From: Saposhnikovia divaricata
Lineage: Eukaryota > Streptophyta > Magnoliopsida > Apiales > Apiaceae
DNA length: 64,000 bases
Reading direction: 5' to 3'
Assembly (NCBI GenBank): GCA_036435485.1
Contig: CM071597.1
Coordinates: 171,846,147 to 171,910,146 of the forward strand
Below, piece by piece: positions 43,663-55,800 of the stretch. The notes under the pieces are model-generated. The model saw only the letters and a list, made by a program, of their open reading frames with translations, did no database searches and had not been told where the DNA came from. Position numbers and translations under genes: made by a program. The stretch's first letter is position 1, and each line of letters opens with the position of its first letter.

Positions 43663-45223
43663 AGAATTTCCTGTTGATGAGGAAACCGTTAAAGCTCAAC
43701 AGTTAGCCTTGGAACAAGCTCAGTTCCATAAAATGAAGATGATGCAAGAACATGCTGCCTTCCTAGAAAAGAAAGCGGAGCTACAAGGGAAGCAGTATGA
43801 TCATGAGCTTGCAAGGCTAGCTGATCCTCAAGTTGATCTGGACAAACGAAGGATAGGGCAGAAGTGGGATGAAGCAAGGAAGATAATGATGGGACCCTGT
43901 GCGAAAGGAGTTCATAACAAGGATGCAGATGATCTGTTCTACAACTTGAATTTGCAGAATCCAATGACTGGGGACTATATAAATGCTTTGAAGAGATTAA
44001 TTTCTAAAGTCAGGGTTGGATACAATGCAAATCTTAAGGAGTGGCAGGTTATTTTGTCTTTGGTAGAAGAAGTCCCAACATCTTTCCTATATGTGGATGA
44101 CCAATTCATAACGAGAAGATCTGCGTCAGAGTTGTTCTTGCTAGCGACAAAAATTCAATACTCTCATTCTAAGGAGCTAAGCATTCTGTATAGAGATCAG
44201 TTAATGCAGCTAGCAGAGGACAAGGGTCCAGAATTCTCAGCATATCCAAATTTTGTCCGGATGGTAGTTGACGGAAAGATGAAGAGGGTTAGCATGGAGG
44301 AAAATGATCTAATGGAGCTTTCAGTGGAATCTCTCAAAGCTGTCTGTAGACAAATGATGAGTAAGGGATTCGCCTCTGAGCTTAAGGATAAATCCGTGAA
44401 GATCATTGAAAGAGTTATATTCAAGAAAAGCAATGAGGTGTGGAAGTGTGATGTCATTGCTCCAAACCCTCTTGATAACGTGAAAATTGAGCCGAAGCTG
44501 ATGGAAAAGAAATGGAATATTCTACAAGCAATGAAGAATGTAGATGAAGCTCTGACTCTTCCTTCTGGAGCACTAGAACAAGGAGAAATAAGGGAGGCTA
44601 TTGGTGTTCCAGGAAGTGATAGTGTATACTGGATACACGCTTATGTTGAAGATACAGCTGATGCCTTAGTATTCATAGATGCAGACCAGAATCAAACAAT
44701 CTTGCATATGAGTAGACAATGGCTGCTACGGACTCAAGATGCTGCATTTCTGGAGAGAGTATTATATGTATTTAAATGGGGCGAAGTGGAAGATAAGTTT
44801 GTGCAAGAAAAGCAGAGACTCATGAGTTACCTGTCTGAGATAGTGGTGGAAAAGAAGCGGATGGAGCGAGATGCGGCCAGTGTCCACAATACTGACCGTG
44901 TCAAGGGCTACCCCAAGATGATCTATTGTCAGTTTAAATCTGATAAATCTCACTGGAAACCTCAGCTCATCATGAAGAACTTTGAGGATATTCCAAAGAT
45001 CAGGACTACTCAGGAGGTGGACAAACTCAGAAGGCTTTTCAAACATCCTTATCCAGAGCCCAAGAACCCTCTAGAAATGGAAGCTGTAAGTCTGTTGAAT
45101 GCTAGGTGGAAGCAGCTTAAAGATCCAGTGTACAAGAAAGAACAGAAGCAGAAGGAGAAGCGCAAAAGGCAGAAAGAAGAGAAAGACCAAGCTGCTGAAG
45201 CTAGAAAGAGGAAACGGAATTAG
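43643..45223 (+). CDS. Element D extra ORF 2, unknown function, possibly the continuation of extra ORF 1
   Basis: The first ATG in frame is at 43643 (about 527 codons); the frame is open from 43607. It starts with a Gln/Glu/Lys-rich coiled coil (QQLALEQAQFHKMKMMQEHA, FLEKKAELQGKQYDHELA). A globular-looking middle follows (NLNLQNPMTGDYINALKRLI, EVPTSFLYVDDQFITRRSAS). The phrase YVDD here is a chance match outside any RT context. The end is strongly basic (EQKQKEKRKRQKEEKDQAAE), like a nuclear-localisation or nucleic-acid-binding tail. Its frame is +1 relative to ORF 1. No transmembrane segment is seen. Family not recognised. Confidence 0.7.
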   Translation: MSSGMPEEFPVDEETVKAQQLALEQAQFHKMKMMQEHAAFLEKKAELQGKQYDHELARLADPQVDLDKRRIGQKWDEARKIMMGPCAKGVHNKDADDLFYNLNLQNPMTGDYINALKRLISKVRVGYNANLKEWQVILSLVEEVPTSFLYVDDQFITRRSASELFLLATKIQYSHSKELSILYRDQLMQLAEDKGPEFSAYPNFVRMVVDGKMKRVSMEENDLMELSVESLKAVCRQMMSKGFASELKDKSVKIIERVIFKKSNEVWKCDVIAPNPLDNVKIEPKLMEKKWNILQAMKNVDEALTLPSGALEQGEIREAIGVPGSDSVYWIHAYVEDTADALVFIDADQNQTILHMSRQWLLRTQDAAFLERVLYVFKWGEVEDKFVQEKQRLMSYLSEIVVEKKRMERDAASVHNTDRVKGYPKMIYCQFKSDKSHWKPQLIMKNFEDIPKIRTTQEVDKLRRLFKHPYPEPKNPLEMEAVSLLNARWKQLKDPVYKKEQKQKEKRKRQKEEKDQAAEARKRKRN

Positions 45224-45556
45224 GGTTAAAGGTCAGAGTGGTGTGAACTTGAAGTTGGAAAAACTTCATGTCTTTCGGTTGCTTTAACTCACTTGAGGAA
45301 AATTCACCTTAGAGTGAATCTAATAAGGTGATACAAGTTTGACTAAAAGGTATGAAATAATCCAGGTGATAGGAATCACTAAAATGATCTTTAATTCGAA
45401 GTTCGAATTCTGTTTCTAGTTTAAGTTCTTTGTATTGTTTTCATGTAAATTTCAATTGTAAATTATTCAAGACTGTAATGTTAATTATCTTTTCTCGTCT
45501 CATTGTTTAGTTGAGTTATCCTTCATTAATTTGAATGTCATTGTTAGACAATCAAA

Positions 45557-45567
45557 TTGGGGGAGAT
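45557..45567 (+). other. Polypurine tract of element D
   Basis: TTGGGGGAGAT lies directly before the 3' LTR. Related GGGGGAG tracts occur at 37697-37706, 37781-37790, 39723-39729 and 43364-43371. Confidence 0.85.
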
Positions 45568-46623
45568 TGAAAGGCAGAGTGTGTAAACTTGTAACACTAT
45601 AACTAATGTAACTCAAACTAAAGGAAAAGATACTTAACCAGAAGACAATCAAGAACAAGAAGTCACAAGAAATCAACACTAAATGAAGACAAGGTAATTG
45701 ATACAACTCAACATGTTAACTATGATCAAGCCAAGAAGAAATCATTGAGAGAAGTTCAAGTCAAAGTTGTTCATGCCTCAGTGATTTGAAAAGGCAAGAA
45801 TCAAGATCATAACTATCAGTATCAATAAGACTAATTGATTTCAAGTGAACAAGAAGGAAAGCAAATATTGGAAAGCCACAATTCTAATTGGGTATGGTAA
45901 TTTATTCAAGAAGCAAAAACCCTATCAAGACTAGTCACTTATGAACCAGACCGTTGCATCAAGTGTCAGGACATTGATAGCAAGTTTATGTCAGTAATAA
46001 AGATCCATATTCAAGAGCTTAGTGAAGAACAAAGAAGACATGAAGATATCACAAGTTCAAGATGTGCATTGAAGTTTCAAGTTGAAGACCAGAATATTTT
46101 CTAAGTACTAAATATTCTAGATGACCAAGTAGAAGTTTCTAAGTAGAAGTTCTACTTAGAAATTCGAGATGGCTAAGTAGAAATTCTCAAGTAGAAGTTC
46201 TACTTAGAGTGCAGCTTCAACATGACACATGGCATCTTCTGATTGGCAGATTTCCAAGCTTTCAAGATAAGGCAAGATTTATGTGGACATCATTGGGCCA
46301 CGTATATCTTAGTCTTTGAAGTCTACAGGACATAGATTACATGTAGTATAAATAGAAGTACTTGTGTAATGTTTTTAGTTAGTGAGCAATTCTTGAGAAA
46401 AACACAAGAGAAAAATAGAGAGTGCATTCACAGAGCTTAGTATCATTCACTTCTCTCTGAACTTCTGTTATACTTTGTAATGAATGTTGTAGCAACCATT
46501 TCAAGTTATATATAAGACATATATTCCTTGAATCTGTGTGTTCATTTATTGCATCGTATTTATTGCTTCTCATATTCGAAAAGTTGTATTCACCCCCCCT
46601 CTACAACACATTTGGACCTAACA
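45568..46623 (+). mobile_element. 3' LTR of element D
   Basis: 1056 bp, same length as the 5' LTR, with four substitutions seen by eye (near 45791, 46244, 46414 and 46466). It is followed by the ACAAG target duplication at 46624-46628. Confidence 0.95.
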
Positions 46624-47546
46624 ACAAGGGCAACTTTAGGATCATAGGGTGTACTAGCGATTCTACACTGTGAATAACCATATTTCTCAAGTATAGATTT
46701 CTCTATATAATGAGACTGTGATAACGTTATTCCCTCAGCTGACTGAGTCAGCTTGAGACCAAGAATCACACTAGCCTCGCCCATATCCTTCATTTCAAAA
46801 TGCCTTTTCAAGAAAGCTTTTGTCTCGTTAATAATCTCAATATTGGTTCCAAACAGTAATATGCCATCTACATATAGGCACAAGATGACACACTCACTAC
46901 CTTTAACTTTGGTGTAGGCACACTTGTCACTTTCATTACTATCATAACTGAACGGCAACACAGTTTCATCAAACTTTTTATGCCAATCCCTAGGAGCTTG
47001 TTTCAAGACATAGATGGATTTGATCAACTTACATACTTTCCTTTCGTTACCAGATGCAACAAATCCCTCAAGCTGATCCATATAAATCTCTTCTTCAAGT
47101 TCACCATGAAGAAAAGCTGTCTTTACATCCATTTGATGGATGATAAGACCATGTACGGAAGCCAATGCTACAAGCATTCGGATTGTTGTCATTCTAGCTA
47201 CAGGAGAGTATGTATCAAAGTAATCAATGCCCTCCTTTTGCTTAAAACCCTTAGCTACCAGTCTAGCTTTGTACTTATCTATTGAGCCGTCAGGGTTCAA
47301 CTTCCTTTTAAAGATCCATCTGCACCCGATAGTAGAACACCCTGGAGGGAGATCAACTAACTCCCATGTTCCGTTAGAAACAATAGAGTCAATTTCACTC
47401 TTTCCAGCGCCCTTCCAGTGCCTAGACTCGAAAGAATCCATAGCTTGTCGGAAAGTTAAAGGTTCGTCCTCGACATTGTAAGTGATAAAATCACTTCCAA
47501 ACTCCTTGACTACCTTTGCACGTTTACTTCTTCGTGGTTCCTCTAC
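46624..47546 (-). pseudogene. pol: Element C pol: N-terminal and central RT
   Basis: The minus-strand frame, open from about 47546, reads EEPRRSKRAKVVKEFGSDF, then the RT start GTWELVDLPPG, WIFKRKLNPDGSIDKYKARL, HQMDVKTAFLHGELEEEIYM and the active site region LCLYVDGILLFG. The second aspartate of the YVDD box is Gly, which should abolish polymerase activity. A TAG at 47550-47552 precedes it in frame. It is interrupted at 46624 by element D. Confidence 0.9.
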
Positions 47547-47549
47547 CTC

Positions 47550-48076
47550 CTAAGGAGTAGAGCTACTACTAGGTTCCTCCCCTACATTTGTCATCTTTTC
47601 CATATGATCAGGAATAGAACTCGATGTGTGAGTAGGATCTTCATTAGAAGTATCTTGAGGCATACCAGTCTTCATAGGGTAAACATCCTCAAAGAATGTA
47701 GCATCACGAAATTCAACTATCGTGTTTGCTACTATACCATCTATATTAGATTTTAACACTAAAAATCTCATAGCTGTAGTAGTCTCAAGATAGCCCAGAA
47801 AGATACAATCAACAGTCTTCAGACCTAGTTTCTTTCTCTTATGTTCAGGGACAAGTACCTTAGCAAGGCACCCCCACACACGAAGATACTTAAGACTAGT
47901 CTTCTTGCTCTTCAATAACTCATAGGGTGTCTTATCCATGTGTTTCAGAGGGACTCTATTCAGAATATGGCAAGCCGTGTTCAAAGCCTCTCCCCACATG
48001 TATTTAGGCAACCCAGAATTAATAAGCATACTATTAATCATATCTTTAAAAGTTCTGTTCTTTCGCTCAGCAACCC
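47550..48076 (-). pseudogene. pol: Element C pol: C-terminal integrase
   Basis: The frame reads (G)VAERKNRTFKDMINSMLINS, with the integrase catalytic Glu in the VAERKNR motif, then PKYMWGEALNTACHILNRVP, KSKKTSLKYLRVWGCLAKV and an acidic linker ending SSSSTP before TAG (47550-47552). The rest of integrase, including both catalytic Asp and the zinc site, is missing because element E and a deletion begin at 48077. Confidence 0.9.
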
Positions 48077-51000
48077 TGTAACACCCCTAGATCCGGGGTC
48101 AGGGATCTGGTCGTTGCCGTCTCAATTCCCATCCACAGTTCAACATAAATATTAAATTACAACCTTGTGACCCAAAACAATAACATAAAACACACCCGTT
48201 ATAGTCCCAGAGATGAAATCAGAGTAACAACCAAATTTTATTAAACACATTATGAGTTCTTACAACCCAAAAGAATTTTAATATAAATACATACTCTTTG
48301 CCATCCATTTACATGAGTCATACTAGACCATATACTTGGTACTGAAAGAATAAATTTATCCTACCAATAGCTTTCTCTTCGGCTCTGGTAGTCTCATCGT
48401 CCTCGCCAGCATCGAGTGCGCCTTGTGCGAGTCATCTGGTCTAGCTGTTGTTGTGATATAATAATAAAGCAAGGGTGAGCAATAGCCCACCAACAATAAT
48501 ATTTAACTAAACGATAATATATAACAGTTCAAAAGTATCTTTCAAACCATATGCCATGCATTTACGGAAATGATGCCAGTATAATCTGAACGATGAAGTT
48601 ACAAGGTAACTCAAAATGTAAATATATGAGGGAATATCTGCTATGTCGAAAATAAGCAAGATATTATAAAGAGGAACTTGCAAGGAAAATATTGCAATTC
48701 CAGTTACGAACACTTTTCCAGCTCTGCCAACAGTAATCATGTTGCAGGAAATAAATAAGTTTGGACGATGAACCAATGATGGAGTACTCACCGCGCCCGC
48801 TGTTCCAATCTTGATGATCAGTCAAGATCGTACAGCTCAGATTAGATTTACTACCGGTAGAAGGAAGAACTGACGGCTTTACTTGTCTACCGCCTTACTA
48901 GCTCTCCCAGGCCAACGGTTGGGCCAAAGGGGATGGACCGGCGCTACTCGGCCTCTTACACGACTCCTAGTTCCAATAGAATTCATGATTCTGAATGTAA
49001 CGTTCGTCCCCCTTTCCCCAAGTATAATACTTGTTGATAAGACTCTACAAAGTAGTCGTATCTAGTTGGAAAGGAAAATTCACCAATAACTTCCAAGCTA
49101 TTGCTTGGTAACGAACATCAACTTGTTCCAACAATCTTACCCCTCGAAAGATGAGAAGGTAAACACAGACTTAATGTGTCCATAGCAACCAAGTTGCGAG
49201 TGAAGAGGATAAATTATGACCGGGAAGTCAACAAGATAAATAACATTGCTCAAGTAGGTTCCCCTATAATGTGGAAGTTTGAGCGAGCATTTAAATCCTT
49301 TTAAGATAGATTTAAATGAAAAAGAAGAGTTGGGAACCTTTCCTTGATAAAATAGTTGTAAAAAAAAACTCCGAAATATTTTACATAATATCTAGAGGTG
49401 GAAGGTAATCTCCGAATAATATAAATTATTTTAAAAAGAATTTTAAAAGGATTAAATAAATATTCCAAGAATATTTATTTACTCAATAATAATTATGGAA
49501 TATTATTAACTCATAATATTGCTCGTAAGTAATCCTCGAATGAATATATGGAATTATTTAATAAATAAATCCCTCCTTAAATGAATATTCGAAATAATAT
49601 TCATTAAATAATTAAACTCCAATAAATATTTAAAATAGTATTCAATAAATAAGTCGAACCTTAAATGAATATTTGAAAATAATGTTCATTTAATATTTAC
49701 TCTTTTAAATGAAAATCCAAATAGCATTCATTTAATAAATAATCTTCTAAATGAATATCCAAATAATATTCATTTAGTAATCAAAACTTTAAAGGAATAA
49801 TCGAAATAATATTTCTTAAGTAAATAGAACTTCCAATGAATATTTTAAAATAATATTCATTAAGTACATAAAACCTTAAATGAATATTCGAAAGTAATAT
49901 TCATTTAATAAATAACATTCTAAAGAATATCAAAATAATATTCATTAAATATCAACTCTAAATGAATATTCAAAATTAACATTCATTTATTATCTCTCGA
50001 CTAAGATAATACTCGAATAACATTCCTCGAAATATTTCCAAGTAATTGATACTTAATGGAATATAATAACGTTTAACAATAACCTTCCTCGGATAAATAA
50101 TAATCTGTCGTTTGAATCCCTCCGGGTTTCCACGACTATCTATAACTCAAAATACCGACTCCCGGTCTATATTTAGAATGAATATCATATGCCCTTCGCT
50201 AAGGGTCTTACCAAAACAATCCGGCTTATTACTGATAAATCGTATCTAGTCTATAAGCCAATATCAATTCAGGGAACAAGTATCACAAAAAAACCAGAGT
50301 CACAATATAATTGGAAACAGGCATGCATGCGATGGCATATGTAAAACAGAAATCATATACATATATTATCACAACAACAGGTTCAAAGGTTTGAACACTT
50401 GCCTGGTAGTCGGGTGTGGGTAGAGGTAGCGTGTCCCGGTTCAGCTCGGTGATCTATAAACAATCAGAATATTCGAGATTAATCACCTAACACTTCTTTA
50501 GAAGGTTACGTATAACTTTACTTAAGTCGAAACACGCTTTCAAGTTATCTCGTTATGCACCATTTTGTATAACTCTTTTTATTACCGATACGATCCGACT
50601 TTTGTTCGTTATTAAAACATGTCATTGTACTTACACTTGACATATACTTAAGCCGGGTAAGTCCTAAGGTCGGTCGTTTACGAACCAAGATTATACCTCG
50701 AGTTTTATCGCCCATTTTCTAAGTGTTTTACCAAAGTTATAACCAAGTATCCATTTTAGGGGTTCGTTTATATTTAACCTCGACTTGAACATTTTTATAA
50801 AATCGAAAAACGATCCAAATGACATGTGGTTTTCTTTCAAATCTTCCTCATGACCTCTAATATTTAATTACCATGATTCGCCACAAACTTTCATATTTTA
50901 CCGAGGTTCAATTTTAATAACGAACTTGTAGTTACGGTTTCGAACAACTTTTACTAAGTCGGCCATAACTCCTAAACCGTAAGTCGGAATGCTTCGATTC

Positions 51001-52817
51001 TTTCGCCAAAGCGATCTATGACTCGAGATCTACAAGGTTAGGTCATGTATCCATTAAGGTCAGAAATTTAACCTAACTGTTATGCACGAATTACTAAGGT
51101 CTAATGAAAATCGGGCATTACGACGGCTATAAATCGAACGTTTCAAAATTGTTTTCAACACAACCAAGCCACACCGGGCATCCATACATCTTATACACAT
51201 GTTATACATCTCAACAAGTCCAGGAATATTACTCTTCACCATCATAATCATCATATGGTCAAACCAACTACAAGATCATGCTCATGATAACACTAATGTC
51301 ATAACTATGCTAAAATCCTCCAAAAACATACATAATCTTAAAATAAGATCTAGGGTTCTTAAGGATTATACCTTCCTTGGAGAGTGTCCTAGCCTTACTA
51401 AGCTTGTTATAGTCCTTGTATAGCCTCAACAAAGCTTAGATCATCCAAACAAAACAAGAAATCAAAGTTAGTTTCTAAGGGTTACTATTCATCATCACTT
51501 TTGTAAAAATCATAGAAAATCGAAAAATAAGAGTTTGGCTCTCAAATTTTTACCACATCTTGGCCTCTTCATAAGCTTTGTTTTGAGTCCTATATCATCT
51601 AATTTGAAGCTTCGTAGCTATGGTTTTGAACCCGTTTTTCCCACTGGACAGAAACTGGTCAGATTTGTTGCCCCAACTTTGAGCATGGATTTGACTAGGC
51701 TATACTACTTTGTTGGCCATGAAATTTTGAACGAACCTTACACATGGTGTGGAGAGGCTATGGTCAAAATTTGGTGATTTTAGAAGCTCTAGATTTTGAG
51801 ATATGAATTTTTCTTTCATGGCTATTCTTGCTGGGCAGTTTTGAAGAAATGGAGAGAATGGAGTTTGCTTGGCTTGTCTTTGATCTCATCTAGTCTAAAT
51901 GAATTATTGTTGATAATATCTTGCATAAAGCCACTTTAATAAAGTGCTTTGGTCATGGATGAGCTAATCAAGTGGACAAGTGTTGCATTCTTGTGGCAAG
52001 GTGTGTGTTGTAAGCTAAGTGCTTGGTTGGTTTTCTAATGATGCTAGTTAACTTGTAACTAGCTTGGTTACTTGATGTTATCCACTAGCACATGCATGTA
52101 TCTTGATTCCTTGCTTGTTTCCTTGTCCGTTTATTACTCAATTCATTGATCGTTCGGAGGAATAACTCATTCGTTTCTAGTTAGGGTTTTACTGACAACC
52201 TTCTTAACATTTATAATACCATTCTCCATCTTTCTTGGTAACTCTCGAATTTAAATTCCTTAAATCCTCTCATTAAATCCTTAAGTCTATCAGTGTCCAG
52301 GGAATTCTCGGAGAAAATAAAAATGTTGTTTTTCAGAATCCGACAGCTTTTACATACACTTATTTTCCCCTCGAATCACTAATACGAATTCAAAAATCCA
52401 TTCCGGGCACTTCTATATAGTGTCGTCTCATAATATTCTCATTCCCACCAAAAGCACTATTCATCCATTTTTCTTTACTTACTCTCTCGGTTTATACAAA
52501 TGTCCCGGTTCTCTTTCGAACATTCCTTAACCCTTTTACGGAACCACCGGACTAATAACAGATATCGATTTGGATGACATAAGAATAATTTCTTCATTGG
52601 AATTGCCACCTCTTAATTTCCTAGGAGATAGATAATTCTTATATAAGTTGTCAACCAATACCATTCTTCATGGCATATCATAATTGAATCCGAATCCATT
52701 CAATATCCATCTATTAACCCATTGATACATTCATACTCCAATACATAATAAAAAGTTTTAATTAGTACCAAAAATCTGGGTTCTTACAAATTATATCCAA
52801 AATTTGGGGTTCTTACA
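48077..52817 (-). mobile_element. 3' LTR of element E (4741 bp)
   Basis: The plus-strand ends are TGTAACACCCCTAGATCC and GGGGTTCTTACA; on minus it reads TGTAAGAACCCC...GGGGTGTTACA, with a TGTAA/TTACA inverted end. A purine-rich tract follows at 52818-52836 on plus. It contains an array of ATTCATT/AATGAAT palindromes at about 49520-49990 and no convincing coding sequence. Small open frames repeated in both LTRs (for example at 51535) show no family resemblance. Confidence 0.9.
49520..49990. repeat. Array of AATGAATATT/AATATTCATT palindromes in LTR E (left copy)
   Basis: Units such as TTAAATGAATATTCGAAA and TAATATTCATTTAATAAATA recur about ten times at roughly 40-60-base spacing. Each can fold on itself. 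The same array is at about 59890-60355 in the other LTR. Confidence 0.75.
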
Positions 52818-52836
52818 GTCTCCCCTCCTTAAAAGG
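52818..52836 (-). other. Polypurine tract of element E
   Basis: GTCTCCCCTCCTTAAAAGG on plus reads CCTTTTAAGGAGGGGAGAC on minus, directly before the LTR start TGTAAGAACCCC. The same sequence is at 63186-63204, before the other LTR. Confidence 0.8.
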
Positions 52837-55800
52837 ATTCCGTCCCGGAATCAGGTAGGAAACAATCGGGTTCTTGTTTGTCATCTAGCTTTCCAGTCCT
52901 CGGTTGATCCTTAATCATTTCAACCCATTTACAGCACATCTCCGTAGTGCTACAGTACTCTCTTTTTCCTTTTTATCAACTTTTCTACTTTTGCACATCA
53001 CACTATCCTGGTTCTGCTCTTACTCATTCATATAATATCACCCTTATTGGTATCTACAGTGACATCGGTATCACTATCGCATTGCGAATTCCGAGATAAC
53101 CTCACTCGCACTATGCATTTCCTGATCGCCTTAATCTTCGTAATCTCGGTCAATATAGAGAAGTGGAAAGATTTATTGAGAGATCACTATGATCAATTGA
53201 ACATTTGTTATATTGCATAGTTAGTACAGAAGGGGCCCAGCCTTTAGTACTTGACAAGCAATTAAACAAGTTATGGTATTCCACTTAGACTTCTATCACA
53301 TAGACAGATAGTCACGTAGCAGTACCTCCCCTCCTTAAAGGGTTGTTCTTCTCAATTCATAAAGAAGATGAATAAGAGAGAAGAAAAGAAAAGAATTCTA
53401 AAGGATTATAGAATTTTTTTTTATTTTTTTTTGTAAAATATCATACTCAGAATTTACCTCTGAACTATAGAGGTTCATCAAAGAAGAAAATAATCATGAT
53501 TATATCCAATACCATTTGATCGCAATTTCACGTGTCAACATATCTTGCTGTTTTGTCCATTATTCTATGGACCTATACTCTGGTTCAATATTAGCAACAC
53601 TTTTGGAAAAATCTTTCAACCTCTCAGGTTAAATCTTAGGTTTCTCGCTGGACATCATTGTTACTGACATTCCATGTCACGCTACTAGCTTTTCATATCT
53701 ATTATATTAACACTATCAGGTTGTCATCCCGATAATTCATCAGAAACCCATTTATTAATCCATTCATAACATTCGTTACTTCACATTCCATAGATGCTTT
53801 CCCAGTCTTTTCTTTATCAATCACATCCTTCTTATTATCTGATATTTATTTACCTCTGTTATTTACTTCCACCTTCATCTCTTTATTGAGGCATCTTTTG
53901 CACTTGGCACCTCCTTATTGGTATCCCGTCACATTTACTCTATAATCATCACATTATTTCAAATTTAAAACCTCCGAAATGAATCTGGCCGATTTCTTTA
54001 GCTAGATGCAATATAATCTACTTCTGTCAACTTGTTTCTCATCACTTATTCTTTTCTACCCGCGGTTTTTCACAGGTTGTCTTTCGTAAGTCAGACCAGG
54101 TCGTACACCTACCTGCTCGCACTCTTATCATCTGTTGAGCATCTGCATTTTACTGGTGTAGCTTTGCCACAAGAAACACTTTACTACCATGCTATAAGCT
54201 TTGGGGGTAAAACTGGCTCGAATGCCACCTTCCGAACACTTTAAACCATCAGGTGGCCTAATAAGTCTCGGGCTCAACTGCCCTTCTCTCTAAGTCTCAT
54301 TAATTTTTTCCAAGGGAATACATTTAGCATCATGAATCATCAACCTCATATTCTCTATCTTGTTTACGCAGAAGTACACTAACACAAACTTGCTTGTCAT
54401 TCATCAACATGCCATTTAGCTTATCAATAGCAACACTTTCTTTATCTTTACGTTGTCATCTACTTTCTTAGAAGAATCACCATCGCTTGTTGCTTACGTA
54501 GTGCCTTAATAGCTAACCGTACGGGTTTCAATCCTTTAGGGAGACAAAGTAATCAATATTCCTTATCCATAAGGAACACTTCCTGAACTTGATGTAGATA
54601 TTACATGAAGTAGATAAAATTGCAGAAGAGTTTCAAGCATCGCAGCTAAGTCAGGTTGATGAAACTATCACTCATGCATCTTCCATAAAAGACTGGAAAC
54701 TTAATGGTTTACTTCGTCAATTTTTTTTTTGTATCATGGTCCTGGTTTGCCTCAAAACGGGACCATCTAAGGTATGTAATATGCTTAAGACCCATCAGGA
54801 ATCGAATCTTTACTTAAACTACTATTACCGTCGATTCTTGCACAATCATCAGAAGGAATGTAAATTCCTCCATTCCGATATGACCTTCAAGGTCCTTCCA
54901 AATATTATTCTGTTTCTTCGGTATGAACATTTGTAATTATTCCTTTATACTTAGACTGTCGGCCACCTCATTGGCCTTTCCTAATAATAGTAATTTCTGG
55001 TAATCCTTGTTCTCCGGATACATTTCAATTCAATTTTTTTTTTACCTCATTCTCATCACTGTTGGGTGAAAGCATTCTCCCTTAAGCTCTGCTGAAGGAG
55101 AAAAATATATCTATCAGTCTTTTTCCATAAGTCATTCCTTCCAACTACCCGTGGGAACTTTATCATGTATATTCCCAATCCTACTTAGGATACTTCTTTT
55201 CTTAGTTCTTTCCTTATCTTAAGATAATCTCAACCTTTATAGGTTCAATCCATACTCCCTCAGGGTTTCATACATGCATCATCTGGTATATTGTTATTGT
55301 GTCTTACATTCTCTTCCAAACTTCTAGTTGGATACTCAGAATATTAGCTTTTCCTTGTAAGGTTTCTTAGGTCGTCCTCATCATTCCTCCTGTATTTTCT
55401 AGGTACAGGGTACATCAAAATGTCTTTGATCAATACCCTAATAATTCTATCTCTGTTCTTTCCAGAACTCTTTTTAATAATCTGTACAGGTCATTGTTGC
55501 CTTAGCAAATCCAACTCATATCATCTAAATTCACAATGTCTTTATTAGGGTTAGTGCCATCCCTTGTACATTCCCCAGGGTTTGCCTTACTTTATGGATA
55601 TCTTATCCTTAATTCAACTGCCAAGGAATTCCTGCATCCTATAATTGGCAATCAAATCATGTATCCTTAATAAGGGTCTCTTTTCAATCATTCTTATTTG
55701 ATAATCGATCGGTAGCTTACTGCTAATTTCTTCTTTCAGATAGTGGTCAACCTATTTGACCTTCCAAAAGACAACGTAGGTCTATCTGCTCTTTTACAGA

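Larger units (their letters stand above)
32010..46623 (+). mobile_element. Complete 14.6-kb Sirevirus-type copia retrotransposon (element D)
   Basis: The element is 14,614 bp between ACAAG target duplications, with two 1056-bp LTRs that differ at only four positions that I could see. The order is LTR, PBS (33068-33079), leader, gag (33767-36191, split), pol (36170-39523), a repeat-rich spacer, extra ORF 1 (41212-43662), extra ORF 2 (43643-45223), PPT (45557-45567), LTR. Copia pol order with an acidic/serine-rich linker between integrase and RT, repeated GGGGGAG tracts, palindromes in the LTR and extra ORFs after pol match the Sirevirus lineage of Pseudoviridae. It is inserted in the RT of element C. 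The LTR similarity indicates a recent insertion. Confidence 0.9.

Noticed and set aside
44090..44110. YVDD in extra ORF 2 as a reverse transcriptase active site
   Set aside because: No other RT motif surrounds it; the real RT is in pol at 38576-38587.
49520..50000. CRISPR-like array
   Set aside because: Repeats are imperfect palindromes with variable spacing, without spacers or cas genes, inside a plant LTR.
51535..51777. 80-codon open frame, present again at 61903-62145
   Set aside because: It is repeated only because it lies in both LTRs of element E. There is no family resemblance and no selection evidence.
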